From: GCA-002790365 sp964617905
GTDB taxonomy: Bacteria > Bacteroidota > Ignavibacteria > Ignavibacteriales > Ignavibacteriaceae
NCBI GenBank assembly: GCA_964617905.1
Contig: CAZTZZ010000002.1
Location: forward strand, 39,534 to 103,533
Reading direction: 5' to 3'
Length of the DNA: 64,000 nucleotides
Under the pieces are notes generated by a model. It was not told where the DNA came from. It saw only the letters and a list, made by a program, of their open reading frames with translations, and made no database searches. Made by a program: the position numbers and the translations under genes. Positions 9,559 to 18,076 of this stretch are shown here, one piece after another; position 1 is the first letter of the stretch; each line of letters starts with the position of its first letter.

Positions 9559-9765
9559 TTAGCTTTTCTTCTTGTCAAAATAATTTATCCAAGTTAAAAC
9601 TATACCGAAAATAATAGCAAGTTGGAATGCTGTTTCCCAGTTAACCTTTCCGGCACTATGAACTATCAGACTGTAAAGAAATGTAACTATTGCACTAATT
9701 ATGAGTACAAGAACGAAAATGGTAACAAAGTAGAAAAATATTTGTTTGAAATTCATTTTATACAC
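9559..9765 (-). CDS. small two-helix membrane protein
   Basis: Protein of 68 aa with two predicted membrane helices (about residues 8-33 and 44-61) and a basic tail ending FDKKKS. A GGTG motif lies eight bases before the ATG. I do not recognise a family. It is monocistronic or the first member of the minus-strand group, with 115 bases between it and the SDR gene. Its reading frame is open, hydrophobic and has a plausible ribosome binding site, so I judge it real but unassigned. Confidence 0.55.
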   Translation of the reverse strand: MYKMNFKQIFFYFVTIFVLVLIISAIVTFLYSLIVHSAGKVNWETAFQLAIIFGIVLTWINYFDKKKS

Positions 9766-9862
9766 CTAATTTATTTATGGAACTTACGGATTAAGATTTA
9801 ATTGTTTAAATTGATATACAATTATTATTCAAAATAATTTTATAAACAAGGAATAACAATAG

Positions 9863-10750
9863 ATGTCAGATAATTTATATACACAACCAATGTTAAAAGA
9901 AAATTGCTTGGAAGGGAAAACATTTGTTGTAACCGGAGGCGGCACGGGATTGGGGAAATCAATGGGTACATATTTTTCCAAATTGGGAGCTAATCTGATA
10001 ATTACCAGCCGAAAAAAGGATGTACTTGAAAAAACTGCGCAAGAAATTTCATCTGAAACGGGGGAAAAAGTTTTACCCGTTGTTTGTGATGTAAGAGATT
10101 ATGCTCAAGTTGAAAATCTATTAGAAACGGGACTAAAAGAATTTGGTAAAATAGACGGACTTTTAAACAATGCAGCCGGCAATTTTATAAGTCCGACAGA
10201 AAGGCTCTCTAACAGAGCTTTCGATATTATTGTGGACATAGTTTTAAAAGGGACATACAATTGCACACTAGCTTTCGGTAAAAACTGGATTGAAAATAAA
10301 CAATCGGCAACTATTTTAAATATTGTTACAACTTATGCTTGGACAGGTTCTGCTTATGTTGTGCCATCTGCTTGTGCAAAAGCAGGTGTACTTGCTTTAA
10401 CCCGCTCTCTTGCAGTTGAATGGGCAAAATACGGAATACGCACAAACGCAATTGCACCGGGTCCGTTTCCGACAAAAGGAGCCTGGGAAAGACTTTTCCC
10501 GGAAGAAATGCGCTCTGCTTTTGATGTAAAAAAGAAAATACCGCTTGGAAGAGTTGGAGAACATCAGGAACTGGCAAACTTAGCCGCTTATTTAATTTCA
10601 GATTTCTCTGCATTTATGAACGGTGAAGTAGTCACTATCGACGGTGGTGAATGGCTGAAAGGCGCCGGAGAATTTAGTATGTTTGAAAAATTAACACCAG
10701 AAATGTGGGATCAGGTAGAAAAAATAGTTAGAAATGTAAAAGGAAGCTGA
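9863..10750 (+). CDS. fadH: SDR family 2,4-dienoyl-CoA reductase-like
   Basis: SDR of 295 aa with the cofactor loop TGGGTGLG (24-31) and LLNNAAGNF. The usual Tyr of the YxxxK motif is replaced: the sequence reads SACAK with Ser169 and Lys173. The downstream NAIAPGPFPTKGAWERL matches the consensus of 2,4-dienoyl-CoA reductases, in which this Tyr is also missing. The reaction would be NADPH reduction of 2,4-dienoyl-CoA to 3-enoyl-CoA, needed to degrade polyunsaturated fatty acids, which fits the fadNAE operon 4.4 kb upstream. The symbol follows Bacillus usage for the SDR-type enzyme. A trans-2-enoyl-CoA reductase is an alternative. AAGGAA lies 13 bases before the start. Confidence 0.78.
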   Translation: MSDNLYTQPMLKENCLEGKTFVVTGGGTGLGKSMGTYFSKLGANLIITSRKKDVLEKTAQEISSETGEKVLPVVCDVRDYAQVENLLETGLKEFGKIDGLLNNAAGNFISPTERLSNRAFDIIVDIVLKGTYNCTLAFGKNWIENKQSATILNIVTTYAWTGSAYVVPSACAKAGVLALTRSLAVEWAKYGIRTNAIAPGPFPTKGAWERLFPEEMRSAFDVKKKIPLGRVGEHQELANLAAYLISDFSAFMNGEVVTIDGGEWLKGAGEFSMFEKLTPEMWDQVEKIVRNVKGS

Positions 10751-10806
10751 TTGTATTAACCTTTTTTATTTTGTTATGATTTAATAATAATCTTAGCAGG
10801 TTTTAA

Positions 10807-11511
10807 ATGGGAAGATCAAAAGACAGGACAATAGTTTTTGACATTGAAACCGCTCCTTATCCTGTTGAAACACTTTCAGAAAGTCAAAAAGAATTTCTAT
10901 TCAGATACGCAGAAAAAGAAAAAGACGAAGAACTTAAAAAAGAAAAGAAAGACGAAGCTACAAGGTATCTCAGTCTTTATCCTTTCACAGCCAAAACAAT
11001 TGCGATAGGTATTTGTGATGTTCAAAACGAAAAGACGTTTGTTTATTACGAATGTTTAGAAAAAGAAGAATGGCACTCGGAAGACGGCACAATAAATTAT
11101 AAAGGATTAAATGAAGAGGAAATGTTAAAATCACTTTGGAGAATTGTAGCGATGTCTAATAAATTTGTTACATTCAACGGAAGAAATTTTGATGTTCCTT
11201 TTTTGATGATGCGCTCGGCCATAAACAAAATTAAGCCAACTAAAAATCTTATCACCTCCCGTTATAATAAAAAACTTCATATCGATCTGCTGGATCAATT
11301 TACATATTACGGTTTAACAAAAAAATTTAATCTGGATTTTTACTGTAAGGCTTTCGGCATTGAATCCCCAAAATCAAAAGGTATTTCAGGGATGGAAGTC
11401 AAAAATCTCTACGAAGCCGGGAAACTGCAGGAAATTGCAATATACTGTGGAAAGGATGTAATAGCTACAAACGAGCTTTATAAAATTTGGGATGAATATT
11501 TGAACTTATAA
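10807..11511 (+). CDS. predicted 3'-5' exonuclease, PolB-exonuclease type (PF10108-like)
   Basis: Protein of 234 aa with the DEDD exonuclease pattern: Exo I FDIETA (Asp12, Glu14), Exo II VTFNGRNFDVPFLMMR around residues 120-135, and Exo III YCGKDVIATNELYKIW near the C-terminus. These match the family described as predicted exonucleases related to the PolB proofreading domain, usually stand-alone. A highly charged insert (FRYAEKEKDEELKKEKKDEA) follows Exo I. The substrate is presumably single-stranded DNA or RNA. The 3' end overlaps the convergent gene by six bases. Confidence 0.8.
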   Translation: MGRSKDRTIVFDIETAPYPVETLSESQKEFLFRYAEKEKDEELKKEKKDEATRYLSLYPFTAKTIAIGICDVQNEKTFVYYECLEKEEWHSEDGTINYKGLNEEEMLKSLWRIVAMSNKFVTFNGRNFDVPFLMMRSAINKIKPTKNLITSRYNKKLHIDLLDQFTYYGLTKKFNLDFYCKAFGIESPKSKGISGMEVKNLYEAGKLQEIAIYCGKDVIATNELYKIWDEYLNL

Positions 11512-12582
11512 ATCTTCGCAATACTTTTTAAGTCTTCTTAAATTAGATTTCATCATTTTCATTAACATCTTTAACATAAGTATAAATTTGATTCTATCAA
11601 TTAAATTTTTATCTGTACTTCCTCTTGAATAAAATCTTAATTTAACATTTGTACCGTTTTCAATTTCATTTAGAACAAATTCAAACACAATTTTAATTTT
11701 ACCTGAGATCAAACCCTCTTCTGAAAAAGTTATTTCATTTTCACATACTTGATTCGATAAAGTAGTAACATCCATATTCATATTTGAAAATTCACAGGTA
11801 TGTACGTTGTTGATTCTATTTATTTTATTGGGATTTTCTATCTTTTTTAACCCTTTTACCCAATTCTTCTTTGTGTCAACATTGCTTATAACCGAATGGA
11901 CGGTTAAAAGAGGTGAATTAATATCAATTGAAAGTTTGCCTACTTTTCCTTTTAGTTTTAGTATTTCACTTTTTGAAGGCGGGGGAATAGATGATTTTAA
12001 CTCTGTTAAAGATATATACTTTGAATTTATTTTTCCAAAATTATCAATCTCTTCGGTGTTATTTTGTAATCCGCCCAAAGCATTAAATTCATTAATATTT
12101 TCCCCCTGATGGGTTAAGTAATTTTCGGTTAGTAAAATATATTCGTGAGAGGAGATACTGTTTTTTAGTAATCTGTGAACAAGAATTACGTCACTACCAA
12201 TCAACTTGTTAAATTTATCAATTGCAACTTCTTCCAACTCCCCGTAATGAGATATGAATTTTAATGTTAAATTTGAAACTGTTGAACACGCACCGCACTG
12301 ACAGACGTTGTTCTGCTCGATACTATTTAAATAAGAATGAAAAGAAATAAACATTTTTTTTGCCTGGTCTATAAGTTCTTTAAAAGCCGGTGGATTTCCT
12401 TTCCTATAGAATAAAACGGCATCTCCCTCTATTTCAGAAATTTTTAGGTTAAGTTCGTTTTGATTAATTATTACACTAATTAACTCTGAAATAATGTGCT
12501 GACTGTGGGTAAGTTCGGTTTCCGTAATAAATTTTGTAAACCCGCTAATGTCAGGTATAAAAAGTAATGATTGTGTTGGCAT
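11506..12582 (-). CDS. DUF2652 cyclase-like domain protein with C-terminal SRPBCC-like domain
   Basis: Protein of 358 aa. The first half opens with SLLFIPDISGFTKFITETEL and continues LKISEIEGDAVLFYRKGN, the layout of DUF2652, which resembles class III adenylate/guanylate cyclases (DISGFT and EGDAV are cyclase-like). It also has a Cys pair CQCGAC about residue 95. The second half (residues about 200-358) has the strand pattern of a START/SRPBCC hydrophobic-ligand fold, ending in paired basic helices (MKSNLRRLKKYCEDL). It may bind a lipid or small ligand and act as a sensor. Whether it makes a cyclic nucleotide cannot be told. Confidence 0.65.
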   Translation of the reverse strand: MPTQSLLFIPDISGFTKFITETELTHSQHIISELISVIINQNELNLKISEIEGDAVLFYRKGNPPAFKELIDQAKKMFISFHSYLNSIEQNNVCQCGACSTVSNLTLKFISHYGELEEVAIDKFNKLIGSDVILVHRLLKNSISSHEYILLTENYLTHQGENINEFNALGGLQNNTEEIDNFGKINSKYISLTELKSSIPPPSKSEILKLKGKVGKLSIDINSPLLTVHSVISNVDTKKNWVKGLKKIENPNKINRINNVHTCEFSNMNMDVTTLSNQVCENEITFSEEGLISGKIKIVFEFVLNEIENGTNVKLRFYSRGSTDKNLIDRIKFILMLKMLMKMMKSNLRRLKKYCEDL

Positions 12583-12796
12583 TTTCTAATTAATTTTTGG
12601 ATTAATATAACTCATAGCGAGTATATTTTGTAGTAAATTACACGACTTTTTTTAATTCAGCTGTTATAAAATTTTAATTTATATAATAGTAAAACTATTT
12701 TATAATTAAAATAATAATAATATATTAATAATGGTGTACTAGAAAAATATGTAAACTTATCAAATTTGAAAAATTATAAATAATAAGGGAGTAAAT

Positions 12797-13852
12797 GTGA
12801 AAAAATTTGTTACATTTATAATCGTAGGGGTGTCTTTCTTATTTTCTTCTCTTTCTTATTCACAGAGTGATGATATAAACAAAACCCTTTCAAATCTTTC
12901 AACTTCCGCAGCCAAACCTTATGTTAACCCGGTTATTTCCGCTTTCGGTTCAAATTTAAATTCGGGGTGGGTAAACAAATTACCGTCTGCTAAATTATTA
13001 TCCTTTAATTTAGATTTGAAAATAGTCGGTATGGGTTCATTCTTTGATAAAAATGAAAAAACATTTACTACTTCGGGTGCGTTTAGATTTACATCAAGTC
13101 AGGCTGACCAGTTAGTAGCTGGATTACCTTTATCTGTAAGAGCAGATATAAAAAATCAAATTCTTTCTCAGGATTTTAATGTGTCTATTTTCGGACCTAC
13201 AATAATTGGATCAGGCGACGAAAGGGTTAAAGTTACTTTTCCGGGAGCAACTTTCACTTCTAACGGACAACCAATTACAGTTGCCGAAAAAACATTTACT
13301 CTAAATGATGTAAAAGGATTTTTAAATAATTTAGATGTTCTTCCAACTGCTGCTGTTCAATTAGGCATCGGTACATTTTTAGGTACAAACTTTATGGTAA
13401 GATGGCTGCCCGATGTTGACATTAAAGACTTGGGAACATTCAGTTTTTGGGGTGCCGGTGCTTTACATAATCCTGCCGTTTGGTTTGACGGAGAAATGCC
13501 CTTTGATTTAGCTTTCGGCGGTTTTTATCAGAAACTAACCGTAGGAACAATATTTGAAACTACTGCTTCGCAGTTCGGTGTATATATAAGTAAAACCTTG
13601 GGCTCTATTATAGCTTTCACACCTTATATGGGAGTAACAACCGAAACATCAACCACTACTATTAATTACGATTATGAATTTGATACACCCGCAGGGCCAT
13701 CAAAATCTAACATAAATTTTAAAATGGATGGCAAAAACACTGTCGGTTTTACAGTTGGTGCTTCATTTAAATTGGCTATCTTAAATTTCAATGTTGACTA
13801 TAAAATATCCGAAATTAAAACTTTAAGTGCAGGACTTAATTTCGGCTTTTAG
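12797..13852 (+). CDS. DUF6588-like outer-membrane beta-barrel protein
   Basis: Protein of 351 aa starting with a GTG five bases after GGGAG. A signal peptide (MKKFVTFIIVGVSFLFSSLSYSQ) is cleaved about residue 22-23. The mature part has alternating hydrophobic strands and ends in Phe (ISEIKTLSAGLNFGF), as outer-membrane barrels do. The TSSAAKPYVNPVISAFGSNLNSGWVNK-like opening fits DUF6588 proteins of Bacteroidota; the function is unknown. It is monocistronic, behind a 214-base AT-only intergenic region and ahead of a strong terminator hairpin. Confidence 0.68.
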   Translation: MKKFVTFIIVGVSFLFSSLSYSQSDDINKTLSNLSTSAAKPYVNPVISAFGSNLNSGWVNKLPSAKLLSFNLDLKIVGMGSFFDKNEKTFTTSGAFRFTSSQADQLVAGLPLSVRADIKNQILSQDFNVSIFGPTIIGSGDERVKVTFPGATFTSNGQPITVAEKTFTLNDVKGFLNNLDVLPTAAVQLGIGTFLGTNFMVRWLPDVDIKDLGTFSFWGAGALHNPAVWFDGEMPFDLAFGGFYQKLTVGTIFETTASQFGVYISKTLGSIIAFTPYMGVTTETSTTTINYDYEFDTPAGPSKSNINFKMDGKNTVGFTVGASFKLAILNFNVDYKISEIKTLSAGLNFGF

Positions 13853-13876
13853 TATTTAACCATTAAAAATAAAAAT

Positions 13877-14950
13877 CTACAAACCGCCTTCGGGCGGTTT
13901 TTTTATTATAATCCCGTTACTTTTTATTTCCAGTTTTGTCTCCGGAAAATCTTCTGCGGTAAGTCTCTTAATTAATTTTAATCCTTTATTTGATTTGTCA
14001 ACAACAGGATAACCTTTACCGATTTGTTTTGTAGGAACAAAATTACCCGATATAAATTTACCCGTGCTATCATCAATAATAACATTTAGTATTCCGGCTA
14101 TTCCGCTTACACCTTTAATATTCATATTGCCGTAAGTTAAAAAATTTCCCAGTGAATAAGCAATTAAACGATCTTTATATAATTCTAAAGCCCGCAAAAC
14201 ATGCGGACCGTGACCTAATACAAGATCGGCACCTGAATCAATTACCGAATGAGCGAATGCTTTTACGTTTCCTCTGTCTTCACCGTATATAATTTCAGTT
14301 TTATTAGTAACGTGCAGAGCTTTTTTTCCTTCCGCTCCCCCATGAAATGAAACAATTATAATGTTATTTTTTGTTTTTAAGTCTGAAACTATCTTTTTGG
14401 CTTTATCAATATCGGAAATAAGAAATGAAGATTCTGAAAAACCGAAAGGGATGATTATTATTTTTTTACCTTTAATTTTTATTCTTAGTGGTTTTTTCTT
14501 TGCAGCAAAATTAATCTTTAATTCTTTCAATTTATTCTGAGTAAAATTGTAACCTTTCCAACCGTAATCGTTTGAATGATTGTTATCAAGGTTTAGCACG
14601 TTGAAATTTAATTTCTTTAATACAAGAGAAAGATAATCCGGCATACCGAATTCAAAACATCTTTCCAATGTACGTGAAGGTTCGGAACATTTTTTCGGTT
14701 CAAATCGGTCCAAGATAAAAGTTCCCTCCAAATTACCGAAGACTATATCGACATCTTTTAACTTTTCAGAAATATTTTTTACAAATACACGCCCGCTGTC
14801 GGAGGGCAGCACAACTTTTGGCGTTACGGATCCGAGCATAATATCGCCAACTGCTTTAATACTTATTTGACTGTAAGAATAAGATGAGATTAAAAAAACT
14901 AAAAAAAATAATTTATGTAATTTAGATAAGAAGTATTTATAAGAATTCAT
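13877..14950 (-). CDS. CapA family protein (PGA_cap metallophosphatase fold)
   Basis: Secreted protein of 357 aa with an N-terminal signal (hydrophobic FFLVFLISSYSYS). The CapA/PgsA motifs are clear: IKAVGDIMLGS, VFGNLEGTFI, LNLDNNHSNDYG, IIVSFHGGAEG, DLVLGHGPHVLRALE and AYSLGNFL. The family has a calcineurin-like metallophosphatase fold and is linked to poly-gamma-glutamate capsule assembly. No pgsB or pgsC homologue is nearby, so a general envelope or polymer-processing role is safer. The last codons (PPEGGL) are encoded by a terminator hairpin that serves the convergent gene. Little Shine-Dalgarno signal is seen. Confidence 0.82.
   Translation of the reverse strand: MNSYKYFLSKLHKLFFLVFLISSYSYSQISIKAVGDIMLGSVTPKVVLPSDSGRVFVKNISEKLKDVDIVFGNLEGTFILDRFEPKKCSEPSRTLERCFEFGMPDYLSLVLKKLNFNVLNLDNNHSNDYGWKGYNFTQNKLKELKINFAAKKKPLRIKIKGKKIIIIPFGFSESSFLISDIDKAKKIVSDLKTKNNIIIVSFHGGAEGKKALHVTNKTEIIYGEDRGNVKAFAHSVIDSGADLVLGHGPHVLRALELYKDRLIAYSLGNFLTYGNMNIKGVSGIAGILNVIIDDSTGKFISGNFVPTKQIGKGYPVVDKSNKGLKLIKRLTAEDFPETKLEIKSNGIIIKKPPEGGL
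13882..13905 (+). terminator. Rho-independent terminator inside the CapA 3' end
   Basis: AACCGCC and GGCGGTT pair around a TTCG tetraloop and are followed by a run of six or more T. It ends the transcript of the DUF6588-like gene. The hairpin lies inside the last codons of the convergent minus-strand gene. Confidence 0.9.
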
Positions 14951-14963
14951 ATAAAAAGGTAAA

Positions 14964-14990
14964 AATCAGGAGAAGGATATATCCTTCTCC
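14964..14990 (-). terminator. terminator after the DoxX gene
   Basis: A 22-base perfect palindrome (14969-14990, arms GGAGAAGGA and TCCTTCTCC with a TATA loop), read on the minus strand, is followed by TGATTTTTACC. It stands 10 bases beyond the DoxX stop and just before the CapA start, so it most likely ends the DoxX transcript. Confidence 0.7.
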
Positions 14991-15000
14991 CTTAAAATAA

Positions 15001-15366
15001 TTAATCTGCAAATGACCCAGAAAAAAATAAAGCTGCACCTGAAAGCGCAAGATCTTTTAACATCATTGTCATTGACATTTGCATTGTTGCATCATTAAAC
15101 AATCCGGGAATATGAATTGTTAAAACAAAAATCATCAACATTATTGCTAAAAGTAAACAAGCCATCTTTGCTTTCTTTTGCATTATAATACTAACCGCCG
15201 CTGCAACTAGACCCAGTCCGACCAAATAAACCCAAAAAACTCCCCCGGGAATGAAAGAAGGGACATAACTGACCATATCTCCGCCTTTCATAAAGTGCAT
15301 TAAACCAAATACAAGGAATGGAATTGCAAAAAGTACTCTTGCAACAGTGGTGGTTAATTGTTTCAT
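15001..15366 (-). CDS. DoxX family membrane protein
   Basis: Protein of 121 aa with four predicted membrane helices, in the DoxX-like pattern: VARVLFAIPFLVFGLMHFMKGGDMVSYVPSFIPGG and two central helices around AAAVSIIMQKKAKMACLLLAIMLMIFVLTIH. The family is of mixed or unknown function (terminal oxidase-associated or thiol-redox membrane subunits). GGAG lies eight bases before the ATG. The gene has its own terminator. Confidence 0.85.
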   Translation of the reverse strand: MKQLTTTVARVLFAIPFLVFGLMHFMKGGDMVSYVPSFIPGGVFWVYLVGLGLVAAAVSIIMQKKAKMACLLLAIMLMIFVLTIHIPGLFNDATMQMSMTMMLKDLALSGAALFFSGSFAD

Positions 15367-15404
15367 GTTGCTACTCCTATATAGTTATAATTATGTTATT
15401 AATT

Positions 15405-15425
15405 ATTAGCGGAAGAACCGCTAAT
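15405..15425 (-). terminator. weak hairpin between isochorismatase-like and DoxX genes
   Basis: ATTAGCGG and CCGCTAAT pair around AAGAA. On the minus strand the hairpin is about 64 bases past the isochorismatase-like stop and is followed only by AATTAATAAC, without a strong T run. It may be a weak terminator. Confidence 0.4.
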
Positions 15426-15488
15426 TTTATATTCGGGAGTTGTTACAAATTTTAATTTAAGAGATTGAAACGAATAAAACAAATATTT

Positions 15489-16049
15489 TTATTTTACAAT
15501 TTTAGATATTTTTTTAAACTCTTCGGTTCCGCATACTTCGAGTAATTCAAAAAGGATAGCTTCGGTGGTAGTTACCTCTGCTCCGTTTTGTCTCATTCTA
15601 TTTAAAGCAGTTTCATAATCAAAAATGTTTCTCGAAGATACCGCATCAGCCGCTAAATTTACTTGAAAATTATTTGCCTGTAAATCCAGTACAGTCTGCT
15701 GTACACAAACATGAGACTCAATTCCGGCTACAACAACTTGATTAATATCTTTTTCTTTGAGTTCGTCAAAAAGACTGTCTGCGCCCGAACAACTAAAACT
15801 TAATTTTTGAATAGCCTCAGCCTCACCGAGTGCATTTTTAATTGCAGCTTCTGTTTCGCCCAGTCCTTTAGGATATTGTTCTGTAAAGAAAATTGGTGTA
15901 TTTAATATTTTGAATCCATTTATAAGTTTGATTGTGTTTGAAATAACCCTGCCAGGATTTTGCATAACTCCCAATATTCTTTCCTGAATATCAATTAAAA
16001 GTAAAGCAGCGTTATTTCTTCTTAAAATCTTTTTATTTCTTATTATCAT
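15489..16049 (-). CDS. isochorismatase-like cysteine hydrolase (YcaC type)
   Basis: Protein of 186 aa with the catalytic triad of the isochorismatase-like fold: Asp20 in LLLIDIQERIL, Lys82 in IQKLSFSC, and Cys115 in GIESHVCVQQTVLDL. The LNTPIFFTEQYPKGLG segment is typical of the YcaC-like group, whose natural substrates are largely unknown amides or imines. It lies 15 bases downstream of the C39-like gene on the same strand, so the two may be cotranscribed. Confidence 0.85.
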   Translation of the reverse strand: MIIRNKKILRRNNAALLLIDIQERILGVMQNPGRVISNTIKLINGFKILNTPIFFTEQYPKGLGETEAAIKNALGEAEAIQKLSFSCSGADSLFDELKEKDINQVVVAGIESHVCVQQTVLDLQANNFQVNLAADAVSSRNIFDYETALNRMRQNGAEVTTTEAILFELLEVCGTEEFKKISKIVK

Positions 16050-16064
16050 AGTTTTAACTTTTAT

Positions 16065-16904
16065 TTATTGATAAATTTTTGTCATTCCGTATTTACCGCA
16101 AGTATACATCATCAAAATAGCTGATAAATCAACGATGGCTTTTTTCTCTTCTGTTGTGTGAATGACCAGGTCATAAATATCTGCAACAAAAGTCATTTGT
16201 TCTAAAATTTTTTTTAATTCCGCATAAGTAGGTGAGCCGTGCCAATCGGCGACTTGATTAACTATTAATTTTCCGTTTCGTCTCAAGAATTCTTTAAATG
16301 AAATAATATAATACGCTTGCGTTACCCTCGGACGGCAAATTGTTATTAAATCATTAAAATAATAATCCCAGTTTCTGGCAAGCTGCTTGTTGCTTTTACG
16401 CATTAAAAATTTTGCTTTTTCAAGATTAAATTTTGCTTTTGTGTATGTTCTAAAATTTGGTTTTACAGCGTAAGCGTCGTAACTGGTGTTACCGGAATCA
16501 TTGTCTGTATATTTCCATCTGCTTAAAAGTTTTTTTACTGATGATATAACTACAACATTATCAAAAGCACTGTCAACAAGAATAAATTTACTCTTTTGAA
16601 AATTTATAACCGTAATCCAATGTTCCCAGTTATCTACGCTTAGAATGCAGGGGTAACCGGCTTTTAATTGTTTCTTTAAAATTTTTGACGCGTCTTCTTT
16701 TGTCTCCCCTCTGAAATATTTCATTTGACAGCCGTAGTGCCTTGCCGCTTTAGCAAGACCAATCTCGTCTGTTCCGTACCACCAACTGCTGCCGGCTTTT
16801 TTTGCTATATCTCTTTCGTGAACAAACTTGCCGAGCATTACAAAAGAATATTTTAACGCGAACGGACCGCACTGATATTTAAAAGGCTGTGGATAAAAAC
16901 TCAT
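16065..16904 (-). CDS. C39-like papain-fold protein
   Basis: Protein of 279 aa without a signal peptide. The N-terminal 120 residues match the peptidase C39-like fold: a Gln-X-Cys-Gly motif with Cys12 (KYQCGPFALKYS), then His95 (DNWEHWITVI) and Asp111 (FILVDSAFD), the papain-type Cys-His-Asp order, which suggests an active cysteine peptidase or transpeptidase/amidase. The remaining 150 residues are not recognised and contain a basic segment (FNLEKAKFLMRKSNKQLARN). It faces an ATP-grasp ligase gene across a 95-base divergent promoter region, so the two may act on the same peptide. No ABC transporter domain or leader-peptide gene was found nearby, so a bacteriocin-export role is unlikely. Confidence 0.7.
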   Translation of the reverse strand: MSFYPQPFKYQCGPFALKYSFVMLGKFVHERDIAKKAGSSWWYGTDEIGLAKAARHYGCQMKYFRGETKEDASKILKKQLKAGYPCILSVDNWEHWITVINFQKSKFILVDSAFDNVVVISSVKKLLSRWKYTDNDSGNTSYDAYAVKPNFRTYTKAKFNLEKAKFLMRKSNKQLARNWDYYFNDLITICRPRVTQAYYIISFKEFLRRNGKLIVNQVADWHGSPTYAELKKILEQMTFVADIYDLVIHTTEEKKAIVDLSAILMMYTCGKYGMTKIYQ

Positions 16905-16999
16905 TTGTTTATTTTTTTATTTTAATTTAAGCAATGATTAGAATTAATACATCAAAGAAATTTTATTAAGAGGAATTTTTTTATTAATTTATTTTTAAT

Positions 17000-18076
17000 A
17001 TGAAAAAAAGATTGAAAGTTGCTGTAGTCTACAACGAAGCCGACCCAAGTATTTATAAAAAAATTGATGAAGAAATAATAGAGGAACAGGATTTCATTCC
17101 CTATTTTGAAATTGATGAATTGACCCCTATGGAGGAATACGAAATAATTTCAAGAAAACTTAAAAGAATAGGATTCAGTTCATACCCTCTTAATATAAAG
17201 GACGATATTTATTTTTTTATGAATAACATCAAAGAAAATAAACCCGATGTTATTTTCAATTTTATTGAGTTATTCAATGACAATCCGACTTTGGAAATGA
17301 ATATTGTAGGTTTTTTGGAATTACTCGGTATTCCATATACGGGAGCTCCCGCAATAGCTCTGGCAAATTGTCAGAGTAAAATATTAACAAAAAGAATGCT
17401 GAACGAAATCGGCATTAACACTCCTAAATTTTTTGTCAGGGAAACAGTTGTAGAAGAAATAGAACACGAGTTAAAATTTCCTGTAATAGTAAAACCGGCT
17501 TTAGAGGATGCAAGTGCAGGAATAGAAAATAATTCAATTGTAACAAACGACGAAGAATTAATTGACCGGATTAATTATGTATTGGAATATTACGAACAGC
17601 CTGCATTGGCAGAAGAGTTTATTGAGGGCAGGGAATTAAACCTTGCGGTATTAGGCGATAAGAAACCGAGAGCCTTGCCGATTAGCGAAATTGATTTCAG
17701 TACTATGCCCGAACACTTGTATAATATTGTGAGCTACGAAGCAAAATGGGAACCTCACGACGAAGCATATCACAAGACAATACCGATTTGTCCCGCGATA
17801 CTCCCTAAAACAATTGAAAACAATGCTAAAGAAATTGCTGTAAAAGCTTTTAAAACTATGCAGTGCAGGGATTATGCAAGGGTGGATATGCGTCTTTCGG
17901 AAGATAATGAATTGTTTGTGCTTGAGGTGAATCCCAATCCCGATTTAACCGAAGGTGCTGGCTTTATGCGTTCTATGGAAGCAGCAGGTTACACTTATGC
18001 AAAAGCATTAAAAAAAATTATTGACATGGCTTATAAAAGGGGGAAAAAAAATAATAAAACAATCACTGTTTGTTAA
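17000..18076 (+). CDS. ATP-grasp ligase, D-Ala-D-Ala ligase-like fold
   Basis: Protein of 358 aa. The N-terminal domain (residues 1-105) has the D-Ala-D-Ala ligase-like fold with FNFIELFNDNP and LGIPYTGAPAIALANCQSK. The ATP-grasp domain follows: FPVIVKPALEDAS (ATP lysine), EEFIEGRELNLAVLG (purine loop), ARVDMRL (Asp296) and LEVNPNPDL (Glu309 and Asn311, metal ligands). It should join a carboxylate to an amine through an acyl phosphate. A true Ddl usually carries other substrate-binding motifs and sits with mur genes; none are here, so the substrate is probably a different amino acid or peptide. It is divergent from the C39-like gene. Confidence 0.72.
   Translation: MKKRLKVAVVYNEADPSIYKKIDEEIIEEQDFIPYFEIDELTPMEEYEIISRKLKRIGFSSYPLNIKDDIYFFMNNIKENKPDVIFNFIELFNDNPTLEMNIVGFLELLGIPYTGAPAIALANCQSKILTKRMLNEIGINTPKFFVRETVVEEIEHELKFPVIVKPALEDASAGIENNSIVTNDEELIDRINYVLEYYEQPALAEEFIEGRELNLAVLGDKKPRALPISEIDFSTMPEHLYNIVSYEAKWEPHDEAYHKTIPICPAILPKTIENNAKEIAVKAFKTMQCRDYARVDMRLSEDNELFVLEVNPNPDLTEGAGFMRSMEAAGYTYAKALKKIIDMAYKRGKKNNKTITVC

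Noticed and set aside
12600..12796. Nested inverted repeats of A/T only (TTATAAAAT...ATTTTATAA) before the DUF6588-like gene
   Set aside because: In an almost pure AT stretch such repeats are expected by chance; no regulatory claim made.
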